Assembly (NCBI GenBank): GCA_045223835.1
Contig: JBGUZS010000178.1
Span: 1 to 33,473 of the forward strand
Direction of reading: 5' to 3'
DNA from: UBA1774 sp045223835
Lineage (GTDB): Bacteria > Bacillota > Clostridia > Oscillospirales > Oscillospiraceae
DNA length: 33,473 nt
The position numbers and the translations under genes were made by a program. Numbering within the stretch: the first letter of the stretch is position 1; each line of letters starts with the position of its first letter. A model generated the notes under the pieces. It made no database searches. It saw only the letters and a program-made list of their open reading frames with translations, and had not been told where the DNA came from. Below, in pieces: positions 14,585 to 22,496 of the stretch.

Positions 14585-15345
14585 TGGGCCTGGACCCCGG
14601 ATGGCAGGGGCTGCAGGCCCTGTGTTCCCTGGCCTGCGGTCCCCTGCTCGGCCTGGTATACGACCTGACCGCCGCCCTGCGGCGGCAGCTGGGTCTGGAT
14701 CGGACCCGCCTCCTGCCGGATCTTCTGTTCTGTCTTTTGGCCGCTCTGGTGCTCTTCCTCCTGGGCTTTACCGTGGGAAACGGCCGGCTGCGGCTGTTCA
14801 TGCCCCTCATCCTGGTGCTGGGGGCGGTGTTCTACCTTCTTGCGCTCCGGGGGCCGGGCAGGCGTCTGGCCGGTTTTCTGGCCGCTTTTCTCCTGCGGAT
14901 CTGCTCCATCGCCCTGTCTCCCCTGGTTTTTTTGGGAAAAACCGCGAAAAAAACTCTGATTTTTCTCAAAAATCTCTTTCAATATCTGGCCGGATGGTTT
15001 ACAATAAGCTATCGGACATTCGGCTCCGTCAGGAACGTGTGTTTTTGGGAGGCTCGCCATGAAACTAAAGCGATCCGGTATACTCACGAAGCTCTTGATC
15101 CTTGGCCTGCTGGTCTATCTCCTGGTGGCCTACGCCAGGACCCAGATCCGCATCGGCGAGGCGGAGGAGCAGCAGCGCGCTCTTCAGGCGGAGGTGCGCA
15201 CCATGTCCGTCAGCAACGCCGCGCTGGAGTACGAGATCGAGCATTGCCAGGACCCGGAGACCATCGAAAAGGTAGCCCGGGAAAAGCTGGGGCTGGTCCT
15301 GCCGGGCGAGATCGTCTTCTACGACATGGGCGACTGAGCGGCTGA
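14584..15345 (+). CDS. yabQ: Spore cortex protein YabQ, with an unusual read-through C-terminus
   Basis: Residues 1 to about 150 are a typical YabQ: hydrophobic helices (GLQALCSLACGPLLGLVYDL, then a paired LLFCLLAALVLFLLGFTVGN helix) and the characteristic C-terminal LFQYLAGWFTISYR. YabQ is a polytopic membrane protein required for cortex formation. Clostridial versions usually stop soon after the WFTI segment. Here no stop occurs until 15345, so the frame runs for about 95 further residues through the whole of divIC in another frame, giving a low-complexity Arg/Gly-rich tail. That tail is probably an accidental extension from a lost stop or a sequence indel. The 14929-14960 stretch is rich in T and A homopolymers. 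Confidence 0.8.
   Translation: MGLDPGWQGLQALCSLACGPLLGLVYDLTAALRRQLGLDRTRLLPDLLFCLLAALVLFLLGFTVGNGRLRLFMPLILVLGAVFYLLALRGPGRRLAGFLAAFLLRICSIALSPLVFLGKTAKKTLIFLKNLFQYLAGWFTISYRTFGSVRNVCFWEARHETKAIRYTHEALDPWPAGLSPGGLRQDPDPHRRGGGAAARSSGGGAHHVRQQRRAGVRDRALPGPGDHRKGSPGKAGAGPAGRDRLLRHGRLSG
15059..15337 (+). CDS. divIC: Septum formation initiator DivIC/FtsB family
   Basis: A 92-aa single-pass division protein: short basic head, transmembrane helix (about 11-27), then a coiled coil (about 28-62) and the conserved ARTQIRIGEAEEQQRALQAE and PETIEKVAREKLGLVLPGEI segments. It joins FtsL and DivIB in the divisome. GGGAGG seven bases before the ATG supports the start. The entire gene lies inside the extended yabQ frame. 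Order yabP-yabQ-divIC-yabR supports the name. Confidence 0.92.
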   Translation: MKLKRSGILTKLLILGLLVYLLVAYARTQIRIGEAEEQQRALQAEVRTMSVSNAALEYEIEHCQDPETIEKVAREKLGLVLPGEIVFYDMGD

Positions 15346-15396
15346 GAGCACCACGCAGGGGAAAGCGATCCGGATACAGGGAGGAACCAGATTTCC

Positions 15397-15840
15397 ATGG
15401 ATGTGACAGTTGGGGCGGTCCTGGAGGGCAAGGTCACCGGGATCATGAAATTCGGGGCGTTTGTCTCCCTTCCGGGAGGCAAATCCGGTCTGGTCCATAT
15501 TTCGGAGATCGCCTATACCTATGTGAATCAGGTGAGCGATCATCTTCAGGTGGGGCAGGAGGTCAAGGTCAAGGTCATCGGCATCGATGAAGCGGGCCGC
15601 ATCAACCTCTCCATCAAGAAGGCCATGGATCCCCCCCAGCAGCAGGACCGGCGCAGGACCGCGCCGCCCCCTTCGCCCCGGGCGGGGGACAGGCGCAGCG
15701 CGCCCCCCAGCTTCGAGGATAAGCTGAAGCAGTTCATGCAGGATTCGGACAGCCGCATGTCCGGCGTGCGGCAGTACAGCGAAATCAAAAAGAGCCGCCG
15801 GGGCCGCAAATCGAATTTCGACGACGATTATTACGAATGA
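15397..15840 (+). CDS. yabR: S1-domain RNA-binding protein YabR
   Basis: A 147-aa protein with one S1 OB-fold (about residues 1-73: GAVLEGKVTGIMKFGAFVSL, then GLVHISEIA, VGQEVKVKVIGID and GRINLSIKKA). A proline/arginine-rich disordered tail ends in a basic-acidic stretch. It is a general RNA/ribosome-associated protein of the GSP13/YabR type, conserved after divIC. GGGAGG lies about 12 bases before the ATG, slightly far. It is the last gene before a terminator, so yabP-yabQ-divIC-yabR is probably one operon. Confidence 0.9.
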   Translation: MDVTVGAVLEGKVTGIMKFGAFVSLPGGKSGLVHISEIAYTYVNQVSDHLQVGQEVKVKVIGIDEAGRINLSIKKAMDPPQQQDRRRTAPPPSPRAGDRRSAPPSFEDKLKQFMQDSDSRMSGVRQYSEIKKSRRGRKSNFDDDYYE

Positions 15841-15850
15841 GCTCCTCACC

Positions 15851-15880
15851 GCCGGGCAGGGACACCTGCCCGGCGATTTG
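15851..15880 (+). terminator. Terminator after yabR
   Basis: A perfect 10-bp stem GCCGGGCAGG/CCTGCCCGGC (15851-15860 with 15865-15874) with a GACA loop, 10 bases after the yabR stop. It is followed by GATTTGTT, a short and imperfect T stretch. Confidence 0.7.
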
Positions 15881-15905
15881 TTCCCTTCCCTTTTTGGATT
15901 ACCTG

Positions 15906-15914
15906 TGCTATACT
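15906..15914 (+). promoter_or_regulatory. Extended -10 promoter for hpf
   Basis: TG-C-TATACT (15906-15914) lies 34 bases before the hpf ATG. No convincing -35 is seen, so this would be an extended -10 promoter. A stress or stationary-phase sigma factor is an alternative. Confidence 0.45.
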
Positions 15915-15948
15915 GGACCCAGATTCCACAACGGAAGGAGAGAGCCTG

Positions 15949-16482
15949 ATGAACTTTGTCTTTACCGAAAAGAAGATGTCCCCCTCCGACGATCTCCGCG
16001 CCTATGCCCAGAAGAAGATCGGCAAGCTGGACAAGCTCTTCCGCAGCGAAAGCACCGCCTATATCACCTTCATGGTGGAGCGCAACCGCAATATCGCGGA
16101 AGTGACGCTGAACAGCGGCGGCATGTTCTTCCGGGTGACGGAAAGCACCAACAGCATGTACGTCTCCATCGACAACGCCGTGGATGCCCTGACCCGCCAG
16201 GTGCGGAAATACAAGACCCGCCTGGACAAGCGCATCCATGAGACGGTGCTGGAGGACTTCCTCCCCGCTGCCCCCGCCGAGGAGCCCGCGGAGGAATTCC
16301 GCGTCAAGCGGACGAAGCGCTTCTCCATCAAGCCCATGAGCGTGGACGAGGCCATCCTGCAGATGAACCTGCTGGGCCACAGCTTCTACGTCTTCAAGAA
16401 CCAGGATGAGGGCGACGCCTTCAGCGTCGTTTATAAGCGGCAGGACGGGGATTACGGTCTGATCGAGAGCACCGAGGACTAG
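15949..16482 (+). CDS. hpf: Long-form ribosome hibernation-promoting factor
   Basis: A 177-aa protein of the long HPF type: an N-terminal S30AE ribosome-binding domain (about 1-98, with TEKKMSPSDDLRAYAQKKIG and STNSMYVSIDNAVDALTRQV), an acidic/Ala-Pro linker (about 103-118), and a C-terminal dimerisation domain (about 122-177, VKRTKRFSIKPMSVDEAILQ, then GHSFYVFKNQ). It makes inactive 100S ribosome dimers in stationary phase. AAGGAGAG precedes the ATG. It is transcribed alone, from a promoter at 15906 to a strong terminator at 16496. Confidence 0.96.
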   Translation: MNFVFTEKKMSPSDDLRAYAQKKIGKLDKLFRSESTAYITFMVERNRNIAEVTLNSGGMFFRVTESTNSMYVSIDNAVDALTRQVRKYKTRLDKRIHETVLEDFLPAAPAEEPAEEFRVKRTKRFSIKPMSVDEAILQMNLLGHSFYVFKNQDEGDAFSVVYKRQDGDYGLIESTED

Positions 16483-16495
16483 AGATATCGGTTTT

Positions 16496-16529
16496 CGGGG
16501 TCTGCGCACTGCGCAGGCCCCGTTTTTTT
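16496..16529 (+). terminator. Terminator after hpf
   Basis: CGGGGTCTGCGC (16496-16507) pairs with GCGCAGGCCCCG (16511-16522) with one G-U and a 3-base loop. Seven Ts follow (16523-16529). It starts 13 bases after the hpf stop. Confidence 0.95.
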
Positions 16530-16601
16530 GCGTCTGCGACAGGTTTCGCGGGGATTTGCGGCGGGAAATGAATAAGCTTGACGGGAAAGGGAGGAATGGC
16601 C

Positions 16602-17432
16602 ATGAAAACACCGACAATGCTCACGAGCCGCAAGGTGATCCTGCTGCCCGTTGGGTCCATCCATCCGAATCCCATGCAGCCCCGGAAGATCTTTGATCCC
16701 GACGCTCTGGGGGAGCTGACGGAGAGCATCCGCATGTATGGGGTGCTCCAGCCCCTCACGGTCCGAAAGGCTGGGGACGGGAGCTTCGAGCTGGTGGCGG
16801 GGGAGCGGCGGCTCCGGGCCTCCCGGGCGGCCGGGCTGGACAAGGTCCCCTGCATCCTGGTCAACGTAAGCGAGCAGGACTCCGGCCTCCTCGCCCTGGT
16901 GGAAAACCTGCAGCGCCAGGACCTGGATTTCATCGAGGAGGCGGAGGGCCTGCGCGCCCTGACCCGCAGCTACGGCATGAGCCAGGAGGAGGCCGCGAGA
17001 TGCATCGGCCTGTCCCAGTCCGCCGTGGCCAACAAGCTGCGGCTTCTGCGCCTCAGCCCGGAGCTGCTCTATCTCCTGCGTGAACGGGGACTCAGCGAGC
17101 GCCATGCCCGGGCCCTGCTGCGGCTGGAAAACGACGAACAGCGGCTGGAGGTCCTCTCCTACGTGCTGGAGCACGATCTGAACGTCGCCCGCACAGAGCA
17201 GTACATCGAGGATTACCTGAAGCGGGGCGGGCCGCCCAAGGAGGCTCAGGGAAAGAAGAAAGCCCCCCGCATCGTGCTGAAGGATGTGCGCATCTTCTTC
17301 AACACGGTGACGAAGGGGCTTGGGGTCATGCGCCGGAGCGGCGTGCAGGCGGAATACGACCAGGCGGAGACGGAGGCGGATTACATCCTCACCATCCGGA
17401 TCCCAAAGGCCGGAAACTGCCGCCTCACCTGA
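16602..17432 (+). CDS. ParB/Spo0J-family DNA-binding protein, Noc-like
   Basis: A 276-aa ParB-type protein with an N-terminal nuclease-like/CTPase domain carrying GERR (67-70) and ENLQR (101-105), which are CTP-binding motifs. A central helix-turn-helix lies near 124-148 (YGMSQEEAARCIGLSQSAVA), followed by SERHARALLRL and a C-terminal dimerisation segment. ATG 16602 is chosen because GGGAGG lies 7 bases upstream. It is not next to a parA or rsmG gene, so it is a paralogue of the chromosomal ParB or a relocated Noc (nucleoid occlusion) gene. Which one depends on its DNA site; I saw no perfect parS (TGTTTCACGTGAAACA) in the window. Confidence 0.85.
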   Translation: MKTPTMLTSRKVILLPVGSIHPNPMQPRKIFDPDALGELTESIRMYGVLQPLTVRKAGDGSFELVAGERRLRASRAAGLDKVPCILVNVSEQDSGLLALVENLQRQDLDFIEEAEGLRALTRSYGMSQEEAARCIGLSQSAVANKLRLLRLSPELLYLLRERGLSERHARALLRLENDEQRLEVLSYVLEHDLNVARTEQYIEDYLKRGGPPKEAQGKKKAPRIVLKDVRIFFNTVTKGLGVMRRSGVQAEYDQAETEADYILTIRIPKAGNCRLT

Positions 17433-17434
17433 GG

Positions 17435-18352
17435 CTATTCCCCGGCAGCTCTCAGCTTGTTCAGTACGGCGGCAAACTCCGGGGGCAGGGGGCAGGAGAA
17501 GGTCATGTCCTCCCCCGTGACCGGATGGCGGAAGCGGATCTCCCGGGCATGGAGGCACTGGCTGGTCAGGGGAAGCGCACACCTGCCCCCGTACAGGGGA
17601 TCCCCCGCCACGGGGTGGCCCAGGGAGGCCATATGCACCCGGATCTGGTGAGTACGTCCGGTCTCCAGCACGCATTCCGCATAGCTGTACCCGGGGAAGG
17701 ATTCCAGCACCCGGTAATGGGTGACGGCGCTGCGCCCCCCCGGTACGCCCGCAGCCATCTTCTTCCGGTCCCGGGGATGCCGGCCCACGGGCAGCTCCAC
17801 AATCCCTTCGGCGGGGCGGGGCGTGCCGATGAGCAGGGCGGCATAGACCCGGTGCAGGCTGTGGTCCCCCAGCTGGGCGGCCAGCGCGGCATGGGCCCGG
17901 TCCGTTTTGGCCGCCAGCATCAGGCCGGAGGTATCCTTATCCAGCCGGTGGACGATCCCCGGCCGCTTCACCCCGCCGATGCCGGAGAGGGAATCGCCGC
18001 AGTGATGGAGCAGCGCATTCACCAGCGTGCCGCGCTCATGCCCGGGGGCGGGATGGACCACCATGCCCTTGGGCTTGTTGATGACCAGCAGGTCTTCATC
18101 CTCAAAGAGGATATCCAGCGGGATCTCCTCCGGCTCCGGGTCCGCCTCCGCGGGCTCCGGCAGGTTCAACAGGACCCGGTCCCCGGGGCTGAGCCGTCGG
18201 TTCTTTTTTCCGGGTTTTCCCTCCACCAGGATGCAGCCCTGCTCCAGCAGCTGCTGTACCCGGCTGCGGCTGAGGTCCGGGAGCTTCTCCGCCAGGAAGG
18301 CGTCCAGACGGACGCCGGCGTCCTCAGGCGCCGCGGTCAGTTCCCGCTCCAT
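17435..18352 (-). CDS. rluD: RluD-family 23S rRNA pseudouridine synthase
   Basis: A 305-aa protein with an N-terminal S4 RNA-binding domain (about 12-65, RLDAFLAEKLPDLSRSRVQQ) and a pseudouridine synthase domain carrying HRLDKDTSG with catalytic Asp138. The later RTHQIRVHMASLGHPVAGDP motif is also present. It modifies uridines in rRNA helix 69 or related sites. AAGGAGG lies before the ATG. The gene starts inside lspA (29-base overlap) and is the last of the 13-gene minus-strand run. It ends two bases from the convergent ParB-like gene with no obvious terminator between them. Confidence 0.92.
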   Translation of the reverse strand: MERELTAAPEDAGVRLDAFLAEKLPDLSRSRVQQLLEQGCILVEGKPGKKNRRLSPGDRVLLNLPEPAEADPEPEEIPLDILFEDEDLLVINKPKGMVVHPAPGHERGTLVNALLHHCGDSLSGIGGVKRPGIVHRLDKDTSGLMLAAKTDRAHAALAAQLGDHSLHRVYAALLIGTPRPAEGIVELPVGRHPRDRKKMAAGVPGGRSAVTHYRVLESFPGYSYAECVLETGRTHQIRVHMASLGHPVAGDPLYGGRCALPLTSQCLHAREIRFRHPVTGEDMTFSCPLPPEFAAVLNKLRAAGE

Positions 18353-18833
18353 CCCCGGCCTCCTTCCCCGCCGCCTTCCGCTTCCGTCGGCTTTCGCTCT
18401 CCTCCAGGAAAACGCTGAGGCAGAAGAGGAGCCCGCCGACGGTGATGAAGCAGTCCGCCACGTTGAAAATGGGAAAATCCATGAACAGGGTCTCGATCAT
18501 ATCCGTCACGAAGCCGTCCGCCAGCCGGTCCAGGGCGTTTCCCACCGCGCCCCCCAGCACCATGGCCAGGCTCAGCCTGGACAGGAGGGATTTGGGCCTG
18601 CGCAGGAGAAGGGCGACGAAGACGGCGGCGCACACCAGGGCGGTGAGGACCAGCAGGAAGACGGTCTTCCCCGCCAGGATGCCCCAGCTGGCCCCATAGT
18701 TATAGGTACAGGTCAGGCCGATCACCCCGGGGATCAGCACCGTAGAGCCCCGACGCGCCGCCAGGTCCACGGCGCCGACCTTGCTCAGCTGGTCCGCCAG
18801 GACGATGACCGCGGCCAGCAGGATCTCTCCCAT
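18324..18833 (-). CDS. lspA: Lipoprotein signal peptidase (signal peptidase II)
   Basis: A 169-aa membrane aspartyl protease that cleaves prolipoproteins before the lipidated cysteine. Four transmembrane helices are visible. Catalytic Asp111 (VTDMIE) and Asp127 (FNVADC) are present, with the conserved Asp14 and NYGASWG (45-51). A charged tail (about 143-169) extends past the usual end and encodes the overlap with rluD. The start lies 9 bases after the ileS stop. ileS-lspA adjacency is common in bacteria. Confidence 0.95.
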   Translation of the reverse strand: MGEILLAAVIVLADQLSKVGAVDLAARRGSTVLIPGVIGLTCTYNYGASWGILAGKTVFLLVLTALVCAAVFVALLLRRPKSLLSRLSLAMVLGGAVGNALDRLADGFVTDMIETLFMDFPIFNVADCFITVGGLLFCLSVFLEESESRRKRKAAGKEAGDGAGTDRGA

Positions 18834-18842
18834 GGCCGGAGC

Positions 18843-21650
18843 TCAGCCCCCCAGGCCCGCCACGACGGCGGCGCACCGGGGACACAGGTCGGGATGGGCC
18901 GGGTCCTCTCCCACATGGGGATCATGGGTCCAGCAGCGGGCGCACTTGGGGGCGGAATCGCTCTCCACCTTCACCTTTACGCCGGACTGGGCGCCGGCCT
19001 CCAGCTCCTCCCCGCCGGCGGAGCAGAGCTCCACGGCGGAGACGATGAACAGGGTCTTCAGGTCGAAGCCCTCCAGCTCCTCGGGCTTCACGGCATCGTT
19101 GAGATACAGGGTGATCCGGGCATCCAGGCTCTTGCCGATGGTCTTCTCCCCCCGGGCAAGCTCCAGGGCCTTGTTCACGTCCCCCCGCACCCGGATGATC
19201 CGGTCCCAGCGCTCCTCCTGCTCCGGGCTCAGCCGCCAGGCAGGATCCGCAGGCCGGATATCGTTGTACAGCACGCTCTCGGCGTCATCCCCGGAGCGAT
19301 GGGGCATGATCCCCCAGATCTCCTCGGCGGTGAAGGCCAGGATGGGGGCCAGGAGGCGGACCAGAGCGTCCAGGATCAGGAAGATGGCGGTCTGGGCGCT
19401 GCGGCGGAGCTTTCCTTCGGGGGCTTCGCAGTACAGCCGGTCCTTCAGGATATCCAGGTAGAAGTTGGACATATCCGTGACGCAGAAATTATGGATGGCA
19501 TAGGTCACGGCGTAGAACTCATAGCTCTCATAGGCCTCGATGCACCGGGTGATGAGCTGGCCCAGCCGGTCCAGCGCCCACTGATCCAGGGGCTCCAGCT
19601 CCCCGAAGGGCAGCATGGCATCCGGGTCGAAGCCGTTCAGGTTGCCCAGGATATACCGGGCAGTGTTCCGGATCTTCAGGTATTTATCGGAAAGCTGCTT
19701 GAAAATGGCGTCGGAGCAGCGCATATCCAGCTTATAGTCCGCCGAGGCTGCCCAAAGGCGCAGGAGCTCCGCGCCGTACTTGGGGATCAGCTCATCCGGC
19801 AGGACGGAGTTGCCCAGGGACTTATGCATTGCCCTCCCCTCTCCGTCCACGGTCCAGCCGTGGGTCAGGACGGACCGGTAAGGGGCGCTCCCCTTCACGG
19901 CCACGGCGGTGAGGAGGGAGGACTGGAACCAGCCGCGATACTGATCCCCGCCCTCCAGATAGAGGTCGCAGGGCCATACGCCGGGGCTGTCCAGCTCCAT
20001 GGAGGCGATATGGGTGGAGCCGGAATCGAACCAGCCGTCCAGGGTGTCCGTCTCCTGGGTGAAGGTCTTGCCGCCGCAGTGGGGGCAGACGAAGCCCTCC
20101 GGCAGGAGCTCGGCGGCGGGGTGGAGGAACCAGGCGTTGGAGCCCTCGGCCTTGAACACCTCCGATACGGACTGAATGGTCTCCGGCGTGCAGACGGGCT
20201 TTCCGCAATCCTGGCAGTAGAACACGGGGATGGGCAGCCCCCAGTGGCGCTGACGGGAGATGCACCAGTCCGCCCGCTCCCGGATCATGCTTTCCATCCG
20301 GCCTTTGCCCCAGTCCGGCATCCACTTCACCTGATTCGCAGCGCCGACAGCCTCTTCCTTGAAGGCGTCCACGGAGCAGAACCACTGATCCGTCGCCCGG
20401 TAAAGGATGGGGCTCTTGCAGCGCCAGCAGTGGGCGTACTGGTGGGTGATCTGCCGGGTGCCCAGCAGGGCCCCGCAGTCCTCCAGGTCCTTCTGGATCA
20501 CGGGGTTGGCCTCATCCGTGGTGAGCCCCTGATACTTTCCGGAGAGCTCGTTCATCCGTCCCCGGTCGTCCACAGGGACCAGAATGCCGATATCGGTCTT
20601 CCCGCTCTGGTCATACTTCCGGCAGATCTCATAGTCCTCCTGGCCGTGGCCGGGCGCCGTATGCACGCAGCCGGTGCCGGCATCCAGGGTGACATGGTCG
20701 CCGCAGAGCAGGATGCTCTCCCGATCCGCCAGGGGGTGCTTCGCCTTCATGAGCTCGAAGTCCGCCCCCTTCCGGGTCTCCAGCACCTCCAGCTCGGGCA
20801 GGCCGCAGTCCTGCTCCACGGCGGACTTCCGATCCTTCGCCAGGATATACTTCTCGTCGTTTTCCGGGTTCCGGCAGATCACATAGTCCAGATCCGCGTT
20901 CAGGCAGATGGCCAGGTTTCCGGGGATGGTCCAGGTGGTGGTGGTCCAGATGACGAAATAGATCCTGTCGTACTGCGCCAGCAGACCATGGCAGTCCGTC
21001 ACCTCGAACTTGACGTAGATGGAGGTGCAGGGCTCCTCAGAATACTCGATCTCCGCCTCTGCCAGGGCGGTCTCATCCTTGGGGCACCAGTACACGGGCT
21101 TCTTGCCCTTATAGATATACCCCTTCTCATACATCTTTCCGAAGACCTTGACCTCTTCCGCCTCGAACTTGGCGTCCATGGTGCGGTAGGGATGCGCCCA
21201 GTCCGCCAGGACCCCCAGCCGCTTGAACTGCCCCATCTGGATATCCACATAGTTCTGGGCAAATTCATGGCAGGCGTCCCGGAATTCGGGCACGGACATG
21301 GCCTTCCGATTCAGCTTCTGCTGCTTGATGATGGCGGACTCGATGGGCATGCCATGGTTATCCCAGCCGGGATTGTAGGTGACATGGAAGCCGGTCATGG
21401 CCTTGTAGCGGTTGATGAAGTCCTTCAGGCACTTGTTCAGGGCGGTGCCCATGTGGATATAGCCGTTGGAGAAGGGGGGGCCGTCATGGAGGAGGAAGCG
21501 GGGCTTCCCTTCCCCCCGCTTCTGCAGGCCGCCGTACAGGTCCTTTTCCTCCCAGGCCTTGAGCCAGTCCGGCTCCCGCTTGGGCAGACCGGCCCGCATG
21601 GGAAACTCGGTCTTGGGCAGATTCAGGGTCGAATTATAATCCTGGGCCAT
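18843..21650 (-). CDS. ileS: Isoleucyl-tRNA synthetase
   Basis: A 935-aa class I synthetase charging tRNA-Ile. GPPFSNGYIHMGTALNK (57-73) carries the HIGH-type motif as HMGT. The KMSKS loop reads AMHKS (607-611), keeping the functional Lys610 and Ser611. The C-terminal zinc finger CARCW...CPRC is present. Length is normal for the bacterial type. ATG 21650 has GAGGT eight bases upstream. There is no T-box in the 79 bases between divIVA and this gene, and a terminator-like hairpin lies at 21673-21705, so expression depends on read-through or an unseen promoter. Confidence 0.97.
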   Translation of the reverse strand: MAQDYNSTLNLPKTEFPMRAGLPKREPDWLKAWEEKDLYGGLQKRGEGKPRFLLHDGPPFSNGYIHMGTALNKCLKDFINRYKAMTGFHVTYNPGWDNHGMPIESAIIKQQKLNRKAMSVPEFRDACHEFAQNYVDIQMGQFKRLGVLADWAHPYRTMDAKFEAEEVKVFGKMYEKGYIYKGKKPVYWCPKDETALAEAEIEYSEEPCTSIYVKFEVTDCHGLLAQYDRIYFVIWTTTTWTIPGNLAICLNADLDYVICRNPENDEKYILAKDRKSAVEQDCGLPELEVLETRKGADFELMKAKHPLADRESILLCGDHVTLDAGTGCVHTAPGHGQEDYEICRKYDQSGKTDIGILVPVDDRGRMNELSGKYQGLTTDEANPVIQKDLEDCGALLGTRQITHQYAHCWRCKSPILYRATDQWFCSVDAFKEEAVGAANQVKWMPDWGKGRMESMIRERADWCISRQRHWGLPIPVFYCQDCGKPVCTPETIQSVSEVFKAEGSNAWFLHPAAELLPEGFVCPHCGGKTFTQETDTLDGWFDSGSTHIASMELDSPGVWPCDLYLEGGDQYRGWFQSSLLTAVAVKGSAPYRSVLTHGWTVDGEGRAMHKSLGNSVLPDELIPKYGAELLRLWAASADYKLDMRCSDAIFKQLSDKYLKIRNTARYILGNLNGFDPDAMLPFGELEPLDQWALDRLGQLITRCIEAYESYEFYAVTYAIHNFCVTDMSNFYLDILKDRLYCEAPEGKLRRSAQTAIFLILDALVRLLAPILAFTAEEIWGIMPHRSGDDAESVLYNDIRPADPAWRLSPEQEERWDRIIRVRGDVNKALELARGEKTIGKSLDARITLYLNDAVKPEELEGFDLKTLFIVSAVELCSAGGEELEAGAQSGVKVKVESDSAPKCARCWTHDPHVGEDPAHPDLCPRCAAVVAGLGG

Positions 21651-21672
21651 AGCTGTTTACCTCTTTCTTAAC

Positions 21673-21705
21673 AAAAACCAATGGCGGGGCATGCCACCCC
21701 GCCAT
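21673..21705 (-). terminator. Intra-operon terminator/attenuator between divIVA and ileS
   Basis: On the minus strand ATGGCGGGG (21705-21697) pairs perfectly with CCCCGCCAT (21689-21681) around a 7-base loop, followed by TGGTTTTTG. It lies 24 bases after the divIVA stop and 22 bases before the ileS start codon. It could end divIVA transcripts or set partial read-through into ileS-lspA-rluD. Confidence 0.8.
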
Positions 21706-21729
21706 ATTCTTCGCTTATCGGGATCCGGT

Positions 21730-22467
21730 TTACTTTTTCTTGTCCTTGGAATACTCCGAGCCGAACTTCAGATTATCGTAGTCGATCCGGAGGGAATGGT
21801 CCTCCTTGGGCTCCTCGCTTCCGGACTGGTTCCCGGCATTCTCAAAGTTGCGCTGGATCATTTCCGCCACGGCGTCCACGGAGATGCCCAGGTCCGGCTC
21901 CGGAGCGGGTCCCTCCGGGAGCTCCTCCGCGGGCGGCTCCTCCTGCTCCCGGGCGGGCTGGGAAGGCGTTTCCTCCGCCGGTTCGGCAAAATCATAGATC
22001 CGGGAAAGGCTCTCCTGAAACGCCTCGCCTGCCTGACGCAGCTCCTCCAGAAATGCGCCGGTCTTCCGCCTTGCGTTCAGCAGGGCGTTTTCCTCATCCC
22101 GAAGGCCTTCCTTCAGCTCCAGGCGGCGGGTCTCCGCGTCCTTCTCCGCCTGCTCCAGCAGAGAATCAGCCTTGGCCCTGGCCTCCGCCAGGATCTCGGC
22201 GGATTTCTTCTCCGCCTCCTCCGTCATCTCCCGCGCAGTCTTCTGGGCGGTGAGGAGGGCGAGATGCATGGCGTCTTCCGAGTTGCGGTATTCCTCCACC
22301 TTGTCCACCAACACCTTGAGCTTGCTCTTCAGCGTGGCGTTGTCCCGGTACAAAGCAGAGTAATCCTGAAAGATTTCTTCCAGGAATTTATCCACCGCGG
22401 CAATATCGTAGCCGCCGAATACAGCCTTGTCGAATTCCCGATTGGTCACATCCTGGGGGGTCAGCAA
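21730..22467 (-). CDS. divIVA: Cell-division/polarity protein DivIVA
   Basis: A 245-aa coiled-coil protein. The N-terminal lipid-binding domain reads MLTPQDVTNREFDKAVFGGY, then DIAAVDKFLEEI, the family hallmark. A long coiled coil follows (about 27-150) with Glu/Lys/Ala heptads. The tail is acidic and Pro/Glu-rich (about 170-225) and ends in KDKKK. It binds curved membrane at septa and poles. Located directly after sepF, as in most Firmicutes, with a 29-base gap. Confidence 0.95.
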   Translation of the reverse strand: MLTPQDVTNREFDKAVFGGYDIAAVDKFLEEIFQDYSALYRDNATLKSKLKVLVDKVEEYRNSEDAMHLALLTAQKTAREMTEEAEKKSAEILAEARAKADSLLEQAEKDAETRRLELKEGLRDEENALLNARRKTGAFLEELRQAGEAFQESLSRIYDFAEPAEETPSQPAREQEEPPAEELPEGPAPEPDLGISVDAVAEMIQRNFENAGNQSGSEEPKEDHSLRIDYDNLKFGSEYSKDKKK

Positions 22468-22496
22468 CGCAGGTCTTCCTCTCTTAATCGCAGCGC

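Noticed and set aside
18027..21671. Open plus-strand frame of over 1,200 codons opposite rluD, lspA and ileS
   Set aside because: It is the antisense of well-identified genes, has no domain, and no ribosome site or promoter supports it.
21651..21729. T-box riboswitch upstream of ileS
   Set aside because: Only 79 bases are available and no specifier stem, AGGUGG-like T-box sequence or antiterminator is present; only a simple terminator-like hairpin.
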